Positions 1 to 13,392 of a stretch of DNA of 64,000 bases are shown piece by piece; within the stretch, counting starts at the first letter, position 1, and each line of letters opens with the position of its first letter. Under the pieces are notes generated by a model that saw nothing but the letters and a program-made list of their open reading frames with translations, was not told the origin of the DNA and did not search any database. Both the position numbers and the translations under genes were made by a program. Source of the stretch: Triplophysa rosa (Eukaryota > Chordata > Actinopteri > Cypriniformes > Nemacheilidae); the NCBI RefSeq assembly GCF_024868665.1, contig NC_079899.1, positions 2,042 to 66,041 of the forward strand, in the 5' to 3' direction.

Positions 1-400
1 GCCGGGGGGGCTGCTTTAGAATTTTAAAGTTTTACTTAATTAATATTACATATAGGAATTTATAGTCTGTTATATTTGACCTGTGCTTCTTTCTCCTTTA
101 TCTTAAATGTGTGCTCTCACTGTGTGTGTGTGCGTACTTGTCTGTGTACGTGTGTGTGTGCGTGCACGTCCGTGTGTGTGTGTCTATGTCTATGTGTGTT
201 AGTACGTGTGCATATTGTGTGTGTGGAGTGTTTTGTATGTGGGTATGTCTGTCTTCTGTGTTTTCAACTTTTTCTTGTTTTTACTTGTATAACTTTAATT
301 GTTTTGCTTATAGTCAATATGTCTTATGTACAGCTGCTTTGTAACAATGAAAATTGTAAAAAGCGCTATATAAATAAAGTTGAGTTGAGTGTTCTGCATT
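1..400 (+). repeat. 3'-UTR/tail of an L2/CR1-like LINE (truncated copy)
   Basis: This stretch is the reverse complement of the segment at about 33384-33775, which is the 3' end of the long LINE at 33384-38430. It includes a G-rich start, a GT-rich microsatellite, and a tail with the motif agcgctatataaataaag followed by gttgag repeats. No coding sequence precedes it inside the window, so it is either a 5'-truncated copy or the end of an element that begins left of the window. The cysteine/valine-rich open frames here are products of the GT microsatellite and are not genes. Confidence 0.75.
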
Positions 401-539
401 CAGTGTTCCAGAAGTTCAGGGCATAAAACTGAACTTCTATGCAATATACCAAACGCTCCCTTACCGTTCATTTCTAATATACATTTGATTAATAATGTTG
501 CATCAAATATATTAAAATTGTTACCTGAGAACGTGGTGG

Positions 540-775
540 ATCCAGAGGCGTATTAAGATCCCCAGAGGTGCCCCCCATCCACCCACCTACCCACACGCAA
601 GAATCCACTCATTAAAAGATTTATATATTAAAAGATTTTATAAGAATGAAACTCAACAATTTACAACATACTATTTTACAATAATTACACATTAACATGA
701 CACTTTTGTAGAAAATAAGACAAAAAACAACTCTTTTCATCAAGCATTTTTAACAATTAGGCCTACTGTAGTTAA
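540..775 (+). repeat. Interspersed repeat shared with 38880-39145
   Basis: The sequence from ccagaggcgtattaagatcc through the (T/A)-rich part ending at cctactgtagttaag is repeated in the same orientation at about 38880-39145, with small differences. No open frame or obvious terminal repeat was found, so its class is unknown. Seeing two copies in one window makes a dispersed element likely. Confidence 0.6.
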
Positions 776-844
776 GAGGTCGCATTTTCATTGGCCCGCC
801 GTGGAAGCCTATCCCTGATTGGTTGACTACTTTTGACAGCCTAT

Positions 845-990
845 TAAGGGTTGGGTACCGGACTCGGTACTTTTAAGGGCACCGACTGAATAACATCGGT
901 ACTACCGAGTATCGATTCACATTAAATCAATCAATGCCAAATTTCGGAGAGAGAGAGAGAGAGAGAGAGAGTTCCGTGATGAACAGTCAC
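845..990. repeat. Fragment of a hAT-like terminal repeat plus a (GA)n tract
   Basis: The text around 853-915 (gggtaccg, cggtactt, accgagtatcgat) resembles the ends of the element at 30150-31188. It is followed by a short (GA)n run near 948-970. It is too short and diverged for a firm class call. Confidence 0.35.
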
Positions 991-1054
991 ACTTTTTTTT
1001 GAGCTGCAGATACATTAAGAAAATTTAGGAAATTTACCTTTTAATACAGACAAC

Positions 1055-1472
1055 TGATAGTTTAAAAAGAACCTGATAACTCCGAGAGCAAAATTTTGAT
1101 CATTTTGAGCAGATTTTTGACCCTGCCTTGAGCTGAGACCGTTTTCAAATTGGGGCCTGTGTGGAGATTGGTAACAGACTGAGCTTCAGAGGAGGAATCA
1201 ACTGGACCATTGGATTAGAACTTGAATGAACTTTAGATGCAATTGGATATTTTCATGATACGGATCCTTGTCCCTGCCTTGAGCTGAGACCCTTTTAAAT
1301 CGAGACTTATATGAAGTTGGACACCGACTGAACTATTGGAAAGGAACTTGAACGGACATATTTTAATACTATTGGAGATTTATTTGGATGAAAGTGGACA
1401 TTTTGATCTTGTTTTGCTGTCTATATTTATCAATATTATTAATATTTGGACATTTTAAGCTATAATAATACA
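1055..1472 (+). repeat. Probable 5' UTR of the LINE at 1987-6790, with an internal 20-mer duplication
   Basis: The 20-mer ccctgccttgagctgagacc occurs at 1121-1140 and again at 1272-1291, with further similar words after each copy. This gives a degenerate tandem repeat of about 150 bp. It lies just upstream of LINE ORF1, from which it is separated only by the MITE at 1473-1910. Tandem 5'-UTR repeats are common in LINEs; assigning this one to the LINE is inference from position. Confidence 0.35.
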
Positions 1473-1910
1473 TATGTGACCCTGGATCACAAAACCAGTC
1501 TTAAGTAGCACGGGAACATTTTTAGTAAAGACAAAAATACATTGCGTGGGTCAAAATTATCGATTTTTCTTTTATGCCAAAAATCATTAGGATATTAAGT
1601 AAAGATCATGTTCCATGAAGATATTTTGTAAATTTCCTACCTTAAATATATCAAAACTTTATTTTTGTGAGTGGATGGTCTGCCACAGTGTCCCTGATTA
1701 ACAACTTCAAAGGCAATTTTCTCAATATTTTGATTTTTTTGCGCTCTCAGATTCCAGAGTTTTAAACGGTTGTATCTCAGCCAGATACTGTCCTATTCTA
1801 ACAACTCATATATCTATAGAAAGTTTATTTATTCAGCTTTCAGATTATGTAAAAATCTCAATTTCGAAAAATTGACCCATAAGACTGGTTTTGTTGTCCA
1901 GGGTCACATA
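1473..1910. mobile_element. Non-autonomous DNA transposon (MITE) with terminal inverted repeats
   Basis: The left end reads tatgtgaccctggatcaca and the right end, reversed, reads tatgtgaccctggacaaca. The match continues through aaaccagtctta, so the terminal inverted repeat is about 30 bp with few mismatches. The interior is AT-rich and non-coding. This is a very common teleost MITE type. It sits between the presumed LINE 5' UTR and LINE ORF1. Confidence 0.8.
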
Positions 1911-1986
1911 TAGTACAAAACAGGAATTTTGAAAACAAACAGATCAACAGTTTTTTCAGTTGACTGTTTACATTCTAAAGTCAGCT

Positions 1987-3650
1987 ATGGCAACTGCAGC
2001 AGACTGGCCCCGCCCGTTTGTTTACCCTCTGAAGAGCTCTGAACACTCGAAACAGATCCAAAGACAGAAACAGATTATGGAGAATCCTGAAACATTGTTT
2101 GCTGACAATGATCACAATACTGTGAGTAACCTGCTCTTCTACACTGAAAACAGCTCTTTATGGCACACTGCTTTTTGTCAACACTTCAGCTTCATCACAA
2201 AAAGAGGCATATGTAAAGGAAGACAGATCTTGATATTTGAAGATGAAGAAAGAAATGAAGTTTCAAGAATTCTATCCCTGAACATCTATCAAAATGGCAC
2301 TGTCATGATCCAAGGGTCAGAACCTGCCCTCCATTCATTTATAGTGGACTTTACAGAAATGAAAAAGCAGTCACAGCTGGAAACAAGCTCCACACAAGCA
2401 CATGAGGATCTAACTACTGACTCTTCACCTAAAGACATCCAACAGACAACAACTACAACAGCCTCAACTCAGTCTCCTATGTCAAAAATGAAAGAACATT
2501 TTTCACTCCTGGATATGGTGGAACTAAAAGAATTCATAATGTCCGAATGTCTGAATGACAACAGCAACATGGAGCAACTTAAAAAGAATACGATGACTCG
2601 AAGACAAGAGGTTGAACACTCACAAAGAACAGATGTCAAAGGAACTTCAACAAACTAAAGAAGAACTGAGAGAACTGAAGTCAATTATGGGAAAACAATT
2701 AACAGAACTTCAAGCAGAAATGCAGGAAGAGCTTTTTATCTTGAAATCAGAACTCCAAAAGAAAGATGAACTTATAAACAACATGAAGGAACAACTTTCT
2801 CATGTTTGCACGTGTAAAGAATCTTCTGCTAAACACCGGACCTGTTCAGAAATCCTCATTGAAAATCATCAGTCACTTCCAGCGGATGAGAGTCAATCCT
2901 CACCAGAAGTCCACAGCACCGCTCCAGACAACACTACTGAAACAGAAGCTCTTATTCTGATCGACTCCAACGGGAAATACGTCAACGAGAAACTCTTATT
3001 TCCAAAAATGAAAGCACAGAAGTTCTGGTGCCCAAACACAAGAAAGGCTCTTCAGATCCTATCTGACAAAAATCTGAAGGAAACCTACAAGCACATCATA
3101 ATCCACACAGGGACTAATGATTTAAGAGCAATGGACGGTCACGTGGCTCCCGCACTCAGAGAGGTGGCCATCAAAGCTTCAGAAAGATTCCCAGAGACTA
3201 AAAGAACCTTGTCCACGTTACTGCCACGGAGTGATGTGCCATTTCAGGTGATCCATGGAAACAACGTGGAGCTCTCCAGAAGTTGTGCACTTCTTCCAAA
3301 TGTTTACCTCGCGTACCATAGAGACATTCGCCCTCATCATATGTATGACCACACCTGAACAAGCAAGGAGTACAACTCTTCACAGCACAGCACTTAGTAA
3401 AAGAGAATACAACCCAAATCCACACAGTAAGAGCAGATCACAGACAGAACGAAACATCCACCCTTCATCAAAGAGCAGAGAGAACTCAACTCCTGGATCT
3501 TCATCACAGCCCGAGAGCTACGCCGCAGCTGCCCAACAGACACCAAACCCTGCCTCTGCTGAACTCAACCAGATAAGACATCTACTCAACATCATCTGCT
3601 CCAAACTCACACACACACACAGAGACTCTTTATCTTATCTATGAAATCAT
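1987..3650 (+). pseudogene. LINE ORF1 remnant with coiled coil and SGNH/esterase-like domain, frameshifted
   Basis: A start at 1987 (MATAADWP) opens a frame that runs to 2658. The frame then changes within about 2600-2660 and continues as a lysine/glutamate-rich coiled coil (2612-2800) into an SGNH-hydrolase-like segment up to 3358. In that segment LILIDSNGK resembles the nucleophile block, IIHTGTNDL the GxND block, and MYDH the start of the Asp-His block. The frame then breaks near 3345 and again near 3400, and a Ser/Pro/Gln-rich tail continues to about 3644. Esterase-type ORF1 proteins are known from CR1/L2-group LINEs; here the nucleophile block is atypical (DSN rather than GDS). It precedes the endonuclease/reverse-transcriptase ORF2 directly. 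It is broken by at least two frameshifts and is not expected to be functional. Confidence 0.65.
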
Positions 3651-6600
3651 TTAAAATTAGTTGTTGGAATATACAAGGTTTGCGCTCTTCAACTTTTGGA
3701 AACAAAACAATAGACGGAGATTTACTTAGTAGTATAAAAGATATAGACATTGCAATATTTCATGAGACGTGGTGTCGGAGTAATGAGACTTTGCACTGTC
3801 CAAGAGGTTACAGGGAAATCATTGTGCCATCACTAAAAAAATCCCAAATAAAATGCAGCCGTGATTCAGGAGGAATACTAATATGGCACAAAGAGAATAT
3901 AAAACATCTGATAAAAACTGTCAAAACTGAAAATTCATTAATATGGCTTCAAGTAAAATCTATTCTACCACAGAGTAATCTTTACCTCTGTGCAGCTTAT
4001 CTTCCACCTCATGATTCCCCATATTACCAAGAAGAATGCTTTCTTCACCTGCAGAAAGACATCTTATAATTCCAGTCCAAAGGAAATGTTCTTATATGTG
4101 GTGACTTAAATGCAAGGACTGGAAGAGAAATGGATTATGTTAATACCACAGGTAATGATCATATATTTGGGGACATCATGCACCAGTCAACACCCGTCAT
4201 TACTCCAAGAAACAGTTGTGACAATGTCATCAACAGAACTGGGAAGCAGCTGTTAAAGCTTTGTAAAGGTCTAGGGCTATACATCATAAATGGCAGAACC
4301 AGAGGAGATTCTTTTGGTAGATTTACTTACTGCTCCAAACTAGGAGCCAGTGTGGTTGATTACTCATTGACAGATATTGAGCCAAACTTTACTAATGCCT
4401 TCACAGTCAGACCTCAACTTCCAGTTTCTGACCACTGCCAAACAGTGCTTTACCTGAAGCAGTCAGGTATCACACAAACATGAAAAACTGTTCCCTTTAA
4501 AACCCAAGCTCATTTGGAATCAATCTAATGTTGAACATTTCAAGGAAAACATGAGCAGTCCTGAAACACTAAAACTGCTGGATGAATTTATGTCCAGAGA
4601 GTTTACTCCAGATACCAATGGTATAAACTCAGCTTCATACAATCTTAATTATATATTGCAAACATTGGCGACTATATCTAACATGAAACAACAAAACAAT
4701 CATAAAATACATAAACAAAGAATTAAAAAGGATGTTTGGTTCGATAAAGAATGCAAATGTTGCAGAAAAGAGCTTCGCCAGCTTGCTAATAAGAAACATA
4801 GAGAACCAACCAATCAGACACTTCGGCTCAACTACTCGGACTGTCTGAGAAACTATAAAAAACTTATTTGCAACAAAAAAGATAAATATTATGAAGCTAG
4901 AATTGATGAAATTGATGAATCCATTGACCAAAACAATTTCTGGAATCTCTTTAAAAAATCTGAAAGCCCCAAATCAGACATATTACTAAAGAGCAGCACA
5001 ATTTGGAGCTCTTACTTTAAAAACCTTTATCAAAAAATTAAACCTACAGACCTCAATCAACCCCAAATAAAAATAAAGGAGAAATTAGAAGATTTAAAGA
5101 AAACAATAAAAAAATACCAAAACCCATTAGACACACTCATAGCAACTTCAGAAATAACACAACACATTAAAAATCTTAAACTCAAGAAAGCTTGTGGACA
5201 AGATAACATTAGCAATGAAATGCTAAAACACAGCAGCCCTTATATAATTCAAGCCCTAGTAAAACTATTTAATTTGGTCTTAAGGTCTGGCAACTTCCCT
5301 GAGACCTGGTCTGAAGGACTCATCACCCCTATTTATAAAAAAGGAGATAAATATGAGCCCAATAATTACCGGGGAATTTGTGTGGGCAGTAATCTTGCAA
5401 AGCTTTTTTGTAATATAATAAACAGCCGAATAGTTACATTTCTGACACAACACAACATCCTAAATAAATCACAAATTGGCTTTCTTCCAAAACAACGGAC
5501 ATCAGACCACATCTACTCTCTCCATACTCTAATCAACAAAATCTTAATGGCAAACAAAGAAAGATATTTTCATGTTTCGTTGATTTAAAAAAAGCTTTCG
5601 ACTCTATTTGGCATGATGGTTTATTATACAAATTATTACAAATTGGAATCTGTGGAAAAACATTTGACATTATACAGTCCATGTATGAGAACAGTAGATG
5701 TGCGGTCAAACTTGGAGATTTCAGAAGCATTTTCTTCCAGCAAGGCCGTGGAGTGAGACAGGGATGCGCTCTGAGCCCAACAATGTTTAATATCTACATG
5801 AATGATCTGGCTGAAGCTCTGGAACGGTCCAGCGGCCCAGGACTTGCTCTGCATGATTCTGAGGTTAAATGTCTGCTCTATGCAGATGATCTGGTTCTGT
5901 TATCTCCAACAGCAGAGGGACTTCAGAAGAGCCTGTCCCTGCTGGAACAATACTGTGAGGAATGGGCTCTGACAGTGAATCTAGACATAACCAGAGTCAT
6001 TGGTGTTCCAAAAGAAGGCCAGATCTCAGGGAAACAAACACCAGTTCATTTACAGAGGAGAAGTCCTCCAACACACCGCTAGCTACACGTACCTGAGCAT
6101 TGATGTATCAGCATCCGGGTCTTTTGCTCTTGCAGTAAAAGCTTTAAGTGAAAAAGCTCGGAGGGCATTTTATGCCCTAAAAGCACGATTTGGTAAATTA
6201 AACTTACCAATTAAAAATAAAATTATATCACGCAATCATTAAGCCAATTCTCTTGTATGGGAGTGAAGTTTGGGGACCAACATTACATTTTATGTTATAA
6301 ACGTGTGATAGAAAAAACACATTTGGAATTTGTTAAGAACATCCTAAGAGTAAACAGAGGCGCACCTAACCATGCCTGTAGAGCTGAAATAGGCTTATAC
6401 CCCCTAAACATTGAGATACAAAAAAGAGCTCTTCAATTCTGGCATCATCACAACCAATCCCATACAGAATCCATTCAATATAAAGCCTTACTAGCAAATG
6501 AAAACCCCACAGTATCTCATCCTCTAAACATACTCACAGCCCAGCTAATCAATGAAACTCAAGCTAAATCTGACTCTAAACAAAACCCTGACATATACAA

Positions 6601-6802
6601 AGAGATTGACAAACATCTAAAGTGTAAATATGATGAAAAATTAAAAAAAGAATTTGACCTCCACACCAAACTCCACTGTTATTCTGCCCTGAATAGAACC
6701 ACAAAACTGGCAAACTACTTATCAATAAAACAATTTAAAGAAAGACAAATCCGATCAGCCACACACTATTCAATCAGACCCGTACCATCGAACGTGACTT
6801 AG
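3641..6802 (+). pseudogene. LINE ORF2 remnant: AP endonuclease plus reverse transcriptase, decayed
   Basis: This is the replication protein of a non-LTR retrotransposon. An APE-type endonuclease starts at 3641 (ISCWNIQGLRS, HETW, then GDLNARTG after the first stop, and SDHCQ near 4430). The reverse transcriptase follows (KKACGQDNISNEML, YKKGDKYEPNNYRGI, GVRQGCALSP, and the catalytic LLYADDLVLLS near 5872-5905). In-frame damage includes TAA at 4067-4069, a frame change between 4483 and 4551, a frameshift near 5575-5590 inside motif A (LKKAFDSIWH follows in the new frame), and further breaks near 6080 and 6245. No RNase H domain was recognised. The clade is uncertain (Jockey/I-type group). It lies in the rab3gap1 intron, left of exon 17. 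Confidence 0.85.
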
Positions 6803-7600
6803 CCTGCAGATCATATGCACAAGATTTGTTTACTGCTACTAGACAAGAAATTTTAGACCTACGTTTACAAAAGACACCTAGACATGTTCTAAATGATCTC
6901 ATAGAGATTTTAGACTTAGATGGCTTACCTCAGAAAAAATGAAAAATGTAAAATATTCGGAACTATTATCCACTGTGATGATGTATACAGGAAACGAATG
7001 CACAGGCTGTCTCGGATTTTTTGCCACTTTTCCTCTAATCCACCCAGACCAAGTTTTTCTAAATTCCACTACTATACACTCTATTGGCGTGGTGGTGAAG
7101 AATCAGGTAATTAAATGGGACCACCTTACGGGATACATGACCTTAAAGGGAAATGAGACCTTGTTTACCAGTCGCACATGTTGCCACGAGACACACAATT
7201 ACGTTATATGTACATGTAACACCTTGCAACCTTTCTCTCCTAATGACACCAAACTCATAAATGTTCAGTCATTGCATGGATATTCTGATGCTATCCAGGT
7301 ATCGCATACCTAGTGGTGCGTTGTCAGTGAGATGAATTCTTTTACCTATGGAGGACTGACCTGATTGGCTAACCATTCCTTTTGCGTAGAAGTAACAGAG
7401 GATTTTTCAATGGGCCAGATCAACATCCTAGGAAGAATGCCACTGGACATAGAGACTTCACCATGGTGGGACGACACCTTCTATGAACAAAGTACCCAAG
7501 CCGTGGCTGACACAATGAACCTGGTGCAAACAATGGTCCAACAGACTGAATACCACCTTAACCAAGCACAGGTAGAAACAAACTACTTTATTGTAGTACT
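6755..7600 (+). pseudogene. Decayed retroviral env-like remnant
   Basis: After the LINE frame fades out, a different protein-like tract begins. Open frames at 6939-7313 and 7365-7670 are cysteine-rich (CTGC, CCHET, CTC) and carry several N-glycosylation motifs (NST, NET, NDT, NHS). Downstream lies a Gln/Asn-rich heptad-like stretch (VADTMNLVQTMVQQTEY). That combination suggests the ectodomain and heptad region of a retrovirus-type envelope, but I cannot name the group. No gag, pol or LTR was found alongside. Stops lie at 6940 (TGA after QKK) and 7311-7313, and another interrupts the tract near 7361. It is non-functional as it stands. A non-retroviral glycoprotein remnant is the alternative. 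Confidence 0.4.
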
Positions 7601-7700
7601 TCATTGGCATGATTGCGTGTTCTTACAATATTGCCAAAGCATTGAACATATAACAAAAGACATACATTAAGTACAAACATGAGATTAAAATTAAACGAAG

Positions 7701-7701
<1 letters not shown>

Positions 7702-7796
<95 letters not shown>
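7702..7796. repeat. (TC)n microsatellite
   Basis: About 95 bp of nearly pure TC dinucleotide, starting as tctgtctctg and then uniform. The long Arg/Glu and Ser/Leu open frames that cross it are artefacts of the repeat. Confidence 0.95.
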
Positions 7797-7798
<2 letters not shown>

Positions 7799-7799
7799 A

Positions 7800-8440
7800 T
7801 GATATTAGTGATGATAAAGAAAAAATATGGTCATGCAAAGATGAAAGAACAAGTCAGCAGTGAACACAGAAGAACACAAAAGTGCTGAATGCTGACAGCA
7901 GTACTGTAACTGTAACTGTACGGTGGTGAAGCAGATAATGAGGTCACATTTATGAGGGTCGGTGTACTCACATTAAAAGATGACAGATGAGGCCTAACAT
8001 ATTCTGAATTGTCAACTTATAATATTAATTGGCCTGAGGAAGCCAATCACAGAGAGTTTGCCCAGGGCAGGCTTTGCCTTCTGGGACACAATCGTCTCAT
8101 GTGTTATGTGCTCTATGTGTCTGTCACACAGCATCATCACGTTAATGATAGACACAGCTCATCAATAGAATCATATCATTAATGGATAAAGTGTCCACAT
8201 TCTTAACAAATGAACTGTTGATAGGAACACAAACACAACAAATGACAACAAAGAGTAGGTTTGGACCAATCAACTTATGAGAGAAGAGGGAAATAAAGAG
8301 TCTGACCCTGGCTGATGTGTTCAATATGTGTCACATCTTCCAACAACCACTTCAAAACACAGATGATAAGAAAAACAGTCACCTGCCATTGGTCAGTTTA
8401 GACTCGGTCACATGACTCATGACAGGTGATGTGTACTGAC
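7800..8440. other. Intronic stretch, nothing recognised
   Basis: This is rab3gap1 intron sequence left of exon 17. No downstream rab3gap1 exon, RNA gene or familiar repeat could be identified here, so the next coding exon must lie beyond the left edge of the window or in unrecognised sequence. Confidence 0.5.
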
Positions 8441-11400
8441 CTGTGTGATGGGGATGTAGAGCAGCTCGCTGGAGTTTCTCAGCGTCAGTTTCCCATGCGG
8501 CTGTAATCGTCCCTCAGCTTTGCTCTTATTGGTCGCTTTCTTGTCCCGTTCAGTCTCCGCCTCCTTGATCTCGTCTGTGTCGCTCAGACACTCAAAGAAT
8601 TCGTCCTCACTGTCACTCCACGAGTCCCAGGACTTTCCAGGTGAAACTTCCACAGACCCGACCGACGGCCGGTTCTTTTCTCTGGCCCCTTCAGTCTTCT
8701 TTCCGTCATCCCTCGCTCTCTTGCGCTCAATGCAGCAGTTCAGCATCTGTGTGTGTGTGAAGGATTAGACATAAAACACCCGAGGAGTCTTGAGATGTGG
8801 AGACACAGACCTCTATCAACATTTGAATCAAAGTCATGATCCTTAGAATCGAATTCAGATTTAATTCTTTCCATCAAACAACTTAGCATAAAGATCTATA
8901 CGGTCTCTCTCTCATGTCAGGTGAACATTTACATGCAGACATTTAGCATTTTATCCAAAGAAATTAGGAAACAATCAAGCAATTTGTCATAAAGAGGCAA
9001 TAATACAATAAGTGCTTATAGCGAGATACTAGTTTCCACAAAGCCAGAACAAGTACCTCAGAGATCAGTGGTTGATCCGTACGGTTCGGAACGCATGTGA
9101 CCTGCAGATTAACTGTAAGTTTATTCATCATTGAGTAAAAGATCTCTCTCTCTCTCTCCAGTATCTGGATGAGTACAACATTAAAGCGCATTCTCATGTA
9201 TATCTTAACTTAAACTGCTGCGTAAACAACCATGTTGGGTTGAGTCAAAGCGCAAATGACATGATCCACGCGCACCACTTCAGCTATTCTGATGCGCTGC
9301 CCACTCATGATTCGGTCAAACGCATTTAAGAAGACGAGAGAAAGTCGGTCGAGATAATTACTTCATGATCGCCACCTCATAACCAGAGGTGGGTAGTAAC
9401 GCGCTACATTTACTTCGTTACATTTACTTGAGTAACATTTTGGAAAATATGTACTTTTTAAGTAAAATTAAAAGTGTGTAATTTTACTCTTACTTGAGTA
9501 AATTTCTAATAGAAAATCTGTACTTTTACTTCGTTACATAACTTACATTGCGTGACGTTCCTTCGTTCCTTCATTTTAAAATATGCTTTTTAAAACGCGT
9601 TGTTTATTTCAAGGTTGTCGTCTCTTTTTAAGGGCATTCCCGAGTGATCGATTCTTTTGAGTCGATTCTTTTGAAAGCATTAATTGAACAATGGGCAAAA
9701 CCATTTGAATAGGCTAATGAATCAGTTCAAATGATTTGTTCAGTTCGCAGCACGATCTGAATCATCTGAAGCAGGATTACTCCCTCCTCGTAGCGCGAAA
9801 CTTAAAAACACGCAGAACACAAAGAGCGTTGGATGAAGTGGATTTTAATCTATATCTATACAATCAAAACTGCAAATGTGTCATATTGTTTGCCAGCAAT
9901 GATAAATGCCTGCACCCGCGACCTGTTCGTCAGACACAGCAACATGCGCGTTACCTGTCAGACACAGAGACGTGGGCTTGCAGAAATATACATTTGAAGA
10001 ACAGAAGGAAGAAAACTTGTTGATGGGCGTGTGCTTCACTGTTTACTGTTTGTTTACAAGTAAGAGCGTTTCACAACACACACGTGACACAACACGAGAA
10101 AACACGAGCTTTGTTCAAAAGTGTGTATTTCATTTAAGAGAGCACTGCAGATGTTCTAGATCATCTTAGGAAATGCTCTGAGTTTAGTTCATGCTTTAGT
10201 TTGACATGGTCTATTATTCTAAATAAGTTGTGTAAACTACATTGACATCAGGACTAGATGAAATTTACAGAAATGCTTGTCTCTTCTGTGTTTGTCTATT
10301 CTTTAGTCTCTCTAGTATATTGCAAAGATATCTGTTCATGATAATTAAAAATATTGATTAAAATGTTATATTAAAATATTGGCGTTAATATTAATTTTAT
10401 GTAGTAGGCCTATATAATCAGATACAAAGTAACTAAGTAACTAACTACTTGAGTAGTTTTTTCATTGCATACTTTTTTAATTTACTCAAGTAATTTTTAA
10501 AATAGTGACTTTTACTTTTACTTGAGTAACAATTTCTCTAGTTACTTGTACTTTTACTTGAGTAAAGATTTTGGCTACTCTACCCACCTCTGCTCATAAC
10601 ACCCGTCACATTTATCATCTGATCTCTAGAGATACAGTTGTCAGCTGTTTACTCTGATTGCATGTTTATATCATATTTATTTGTTATACATATTGTCATT
10701 TTTTAAATGCATGAAGATAAATAATAATGTTTAATTAATCTGTTGATATTCAGGATACTTTCACAACTTTTAACCCTAACCTTATTTAAGTGCCCCTATT
10801 TTTGAGCCTTTTATTGATTTCATTATGTTATTATGATAATAATATATTATAATAGAGCTATGATGAGCATTTACATTAGCTGATCCGAAAAATGATTTGA
10901 TCCGTTGCGCCAATGTTTTTTGATCCGTTGCACCAATATCAGGGAGGATGCATTTTTGTAGGCCAACCCGGATTATAGCGCCACACTGGTTCCCTCGAGC
11001 CAAAGCCTTATGCATTTCCACATTAACTTTTGGAAGATCACAAAAAAATAAGCTCTGTGATTAACAAAGGTCTTTTTGAGTCATTTAGCAGACGTTTTTA
11101 TCCAAAGCGACGTACAAAGTAGGGGAAAACAATATAAGCAATTTGTGCAACAAAAGAACAACAATGCACCGGTGCAGTAAAACTGGTCTCAGTTAGCCTA
11201 CCACAGTGTATGAAGCTAAGAATGCTTTTTGGGGGAGATAGGAAAGTAGAAAAGAAGTAGAAGACTGTACGAACGGGTCAGGTGTTGACGGAAGAGATGT
11301 GTTTTTAGCCGATTCTTAAAGATAACTACAGAATCCGCTGATCTTGTGGCAAGAGGGAGATCACATCCGGAGAAAGTGCGTGAGAGTGACTTTTTCCCTT

Positions 11401-12715
11401 TTTGGGATGGCACTACAAGGCGTTGTTCGTTTGCAGAGCGCAGGGATCGGGTGGCTACATGTGTCTGAATTAGCGAGTGAAGATATGGGGGTGCTGAACC
11501 AGTGGTGGTCTTGTAGGCTAAAGATTTAAATGTAAAAATATTTTGAGGTCTTGTTAATCACAGATCTTATTTCAGGTACTTTACAAAAAACCCATTCATA
11601 GATTTGGGGCGATGGAACCAGAAGTGCTAAAATGCCAACTTGTATGCTTGGTTTTTATACAAAAATACATCATCTCTGAGCTGCAGTTCTCTATACTTGT
11701 TGAGAGAGAGAGGGTAAGTTCACATTAACCAGTCAAGTATTGACGGAAAAGATATGTTTTAAGTTGTTTTTTGAATGTTGTGAGAGCTGTGTTCGACCGA
11801 AGTGCCTTTGGAAAATCATTCCACAGCGAGGAGAAGTGAAGGAGAATGAGCAGGAAAGTGAATAAAAGCCGTCACGGGTACTGGTCCACATAACAGGAGG
11901 AAAATAACATCAGATCTTTGTCAGAATGCAAAAGCACCAATCAGAGTAGTTACTGTTACCATGGGAACGACAGAAGAGTTCAGCAGTGATGTAACCGCAA
12001 GTCTCAAAATAAACTTCAGACCCTGTGTGTTGGTTCTTTATATTTTAGGTCAATAAGTTTTAAAAGATGTTGAAGTATTTCAAGTCCGGTTTTATCACAC
12101 ATCTTGAATTCTTTAATGAAGAACGGTTTCACATCCATGTGGGGAAGAATTACTCCATAATGTAGTGTTTAATGCTATAATGTTATTAATATGAATACTT
12201 TTGTAAAAATCATGAGAGTCTTGAGAGACTTTGGTCATAAAAATGAATCTTCATTAAACTAAAACTCCAATGAGCTACAGGTAATGAGACAATGAGGAGG
12301 CTTTTAATCTTGTAGACCGTAAATATGACCACATGACTTTACCTTTCATTAAAACCTGAAGAGAGGAGAAACAGAAGAGTTTGACAGTGTTCACCTGAAG
12401 TTTCTGATGAAGAAGACAACACCTGAGATCAGGAGCTCCACTCGCCAGCCTGAAACACACACACACACACGTCTGGTTTATTATCTCCGTGGGGACAGTC
12501 CATAGGCGTAATGTTTTTATACTGTACAAACTGTATATTCTATCCCCTATCCCTAACCCTTTTTGCATTTTTAGATTTAAAAAAATATTGTTCTGTACAA
12601 TTTATTAGCTTTTTTGCCTGTGGGGACCTCAATTTTGGTCCCCACAGTGACACGAGTCCCCATGTGTTGGTGTGCATTCAGGTTTAGGTCCCCACCGGGA
12701 TATACAAACATGTCT

Positions 12716-12759
<44 letters not shown>

Positions 12760-13342
12760 AGAGAGAGGTGCACACAGGTGAAGACCAGAATGTTTTCGAT
12801 GTCTTCCTATAGAAAACACCTGCTTCAAGTCATCAGACTCCGCCCACATTACGCTTGTTTGACTTCACGCGGCACTGCGCAGACCGATCAGTGTGTTACA
12901 TCACAGTACTAGCGTCTACTATTCCACTCCACATCATTCACAGACTTGAATATGAAGAGCTGATTACCCGTAGATGAGACAGTTGTTTTCCCAGCGATAT
13001 CTCATCTCCAACACAAACTCCTGCCACAGGTGAGCGACCGCTCGCACCCCCCCGTGATAGACATTCACCAAACACATGCACAAGGCCAGACGACACGTCA
13101 GACTGTCTGAAGGAGACGATTTCAGTTGATTACAGAGATTCTATACACAGAGAAACACAGTCACACACTGAATCCATCTGAAACATCCAACCGTCCAGCT
13201 AACATTAAACACAAGAAACTCACACAATCCTCAGAGTCTTTGTCCTTCTCAGTCTTCCTGGAGGGGCTGTGCGGTGTGGATTTCACATCACTGGAGTCTG
13301 TTTTATCCAGCGCTGAATCTGGAAAAAGATACTGACGGACAC

Positions 13343-13392
<50 letters not shown>

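Noticed and set aside
7623..7888. Arg-Glu and Ser-Leu repeat open frames
   Set aside because: Products of the (TC)n microsatellite.
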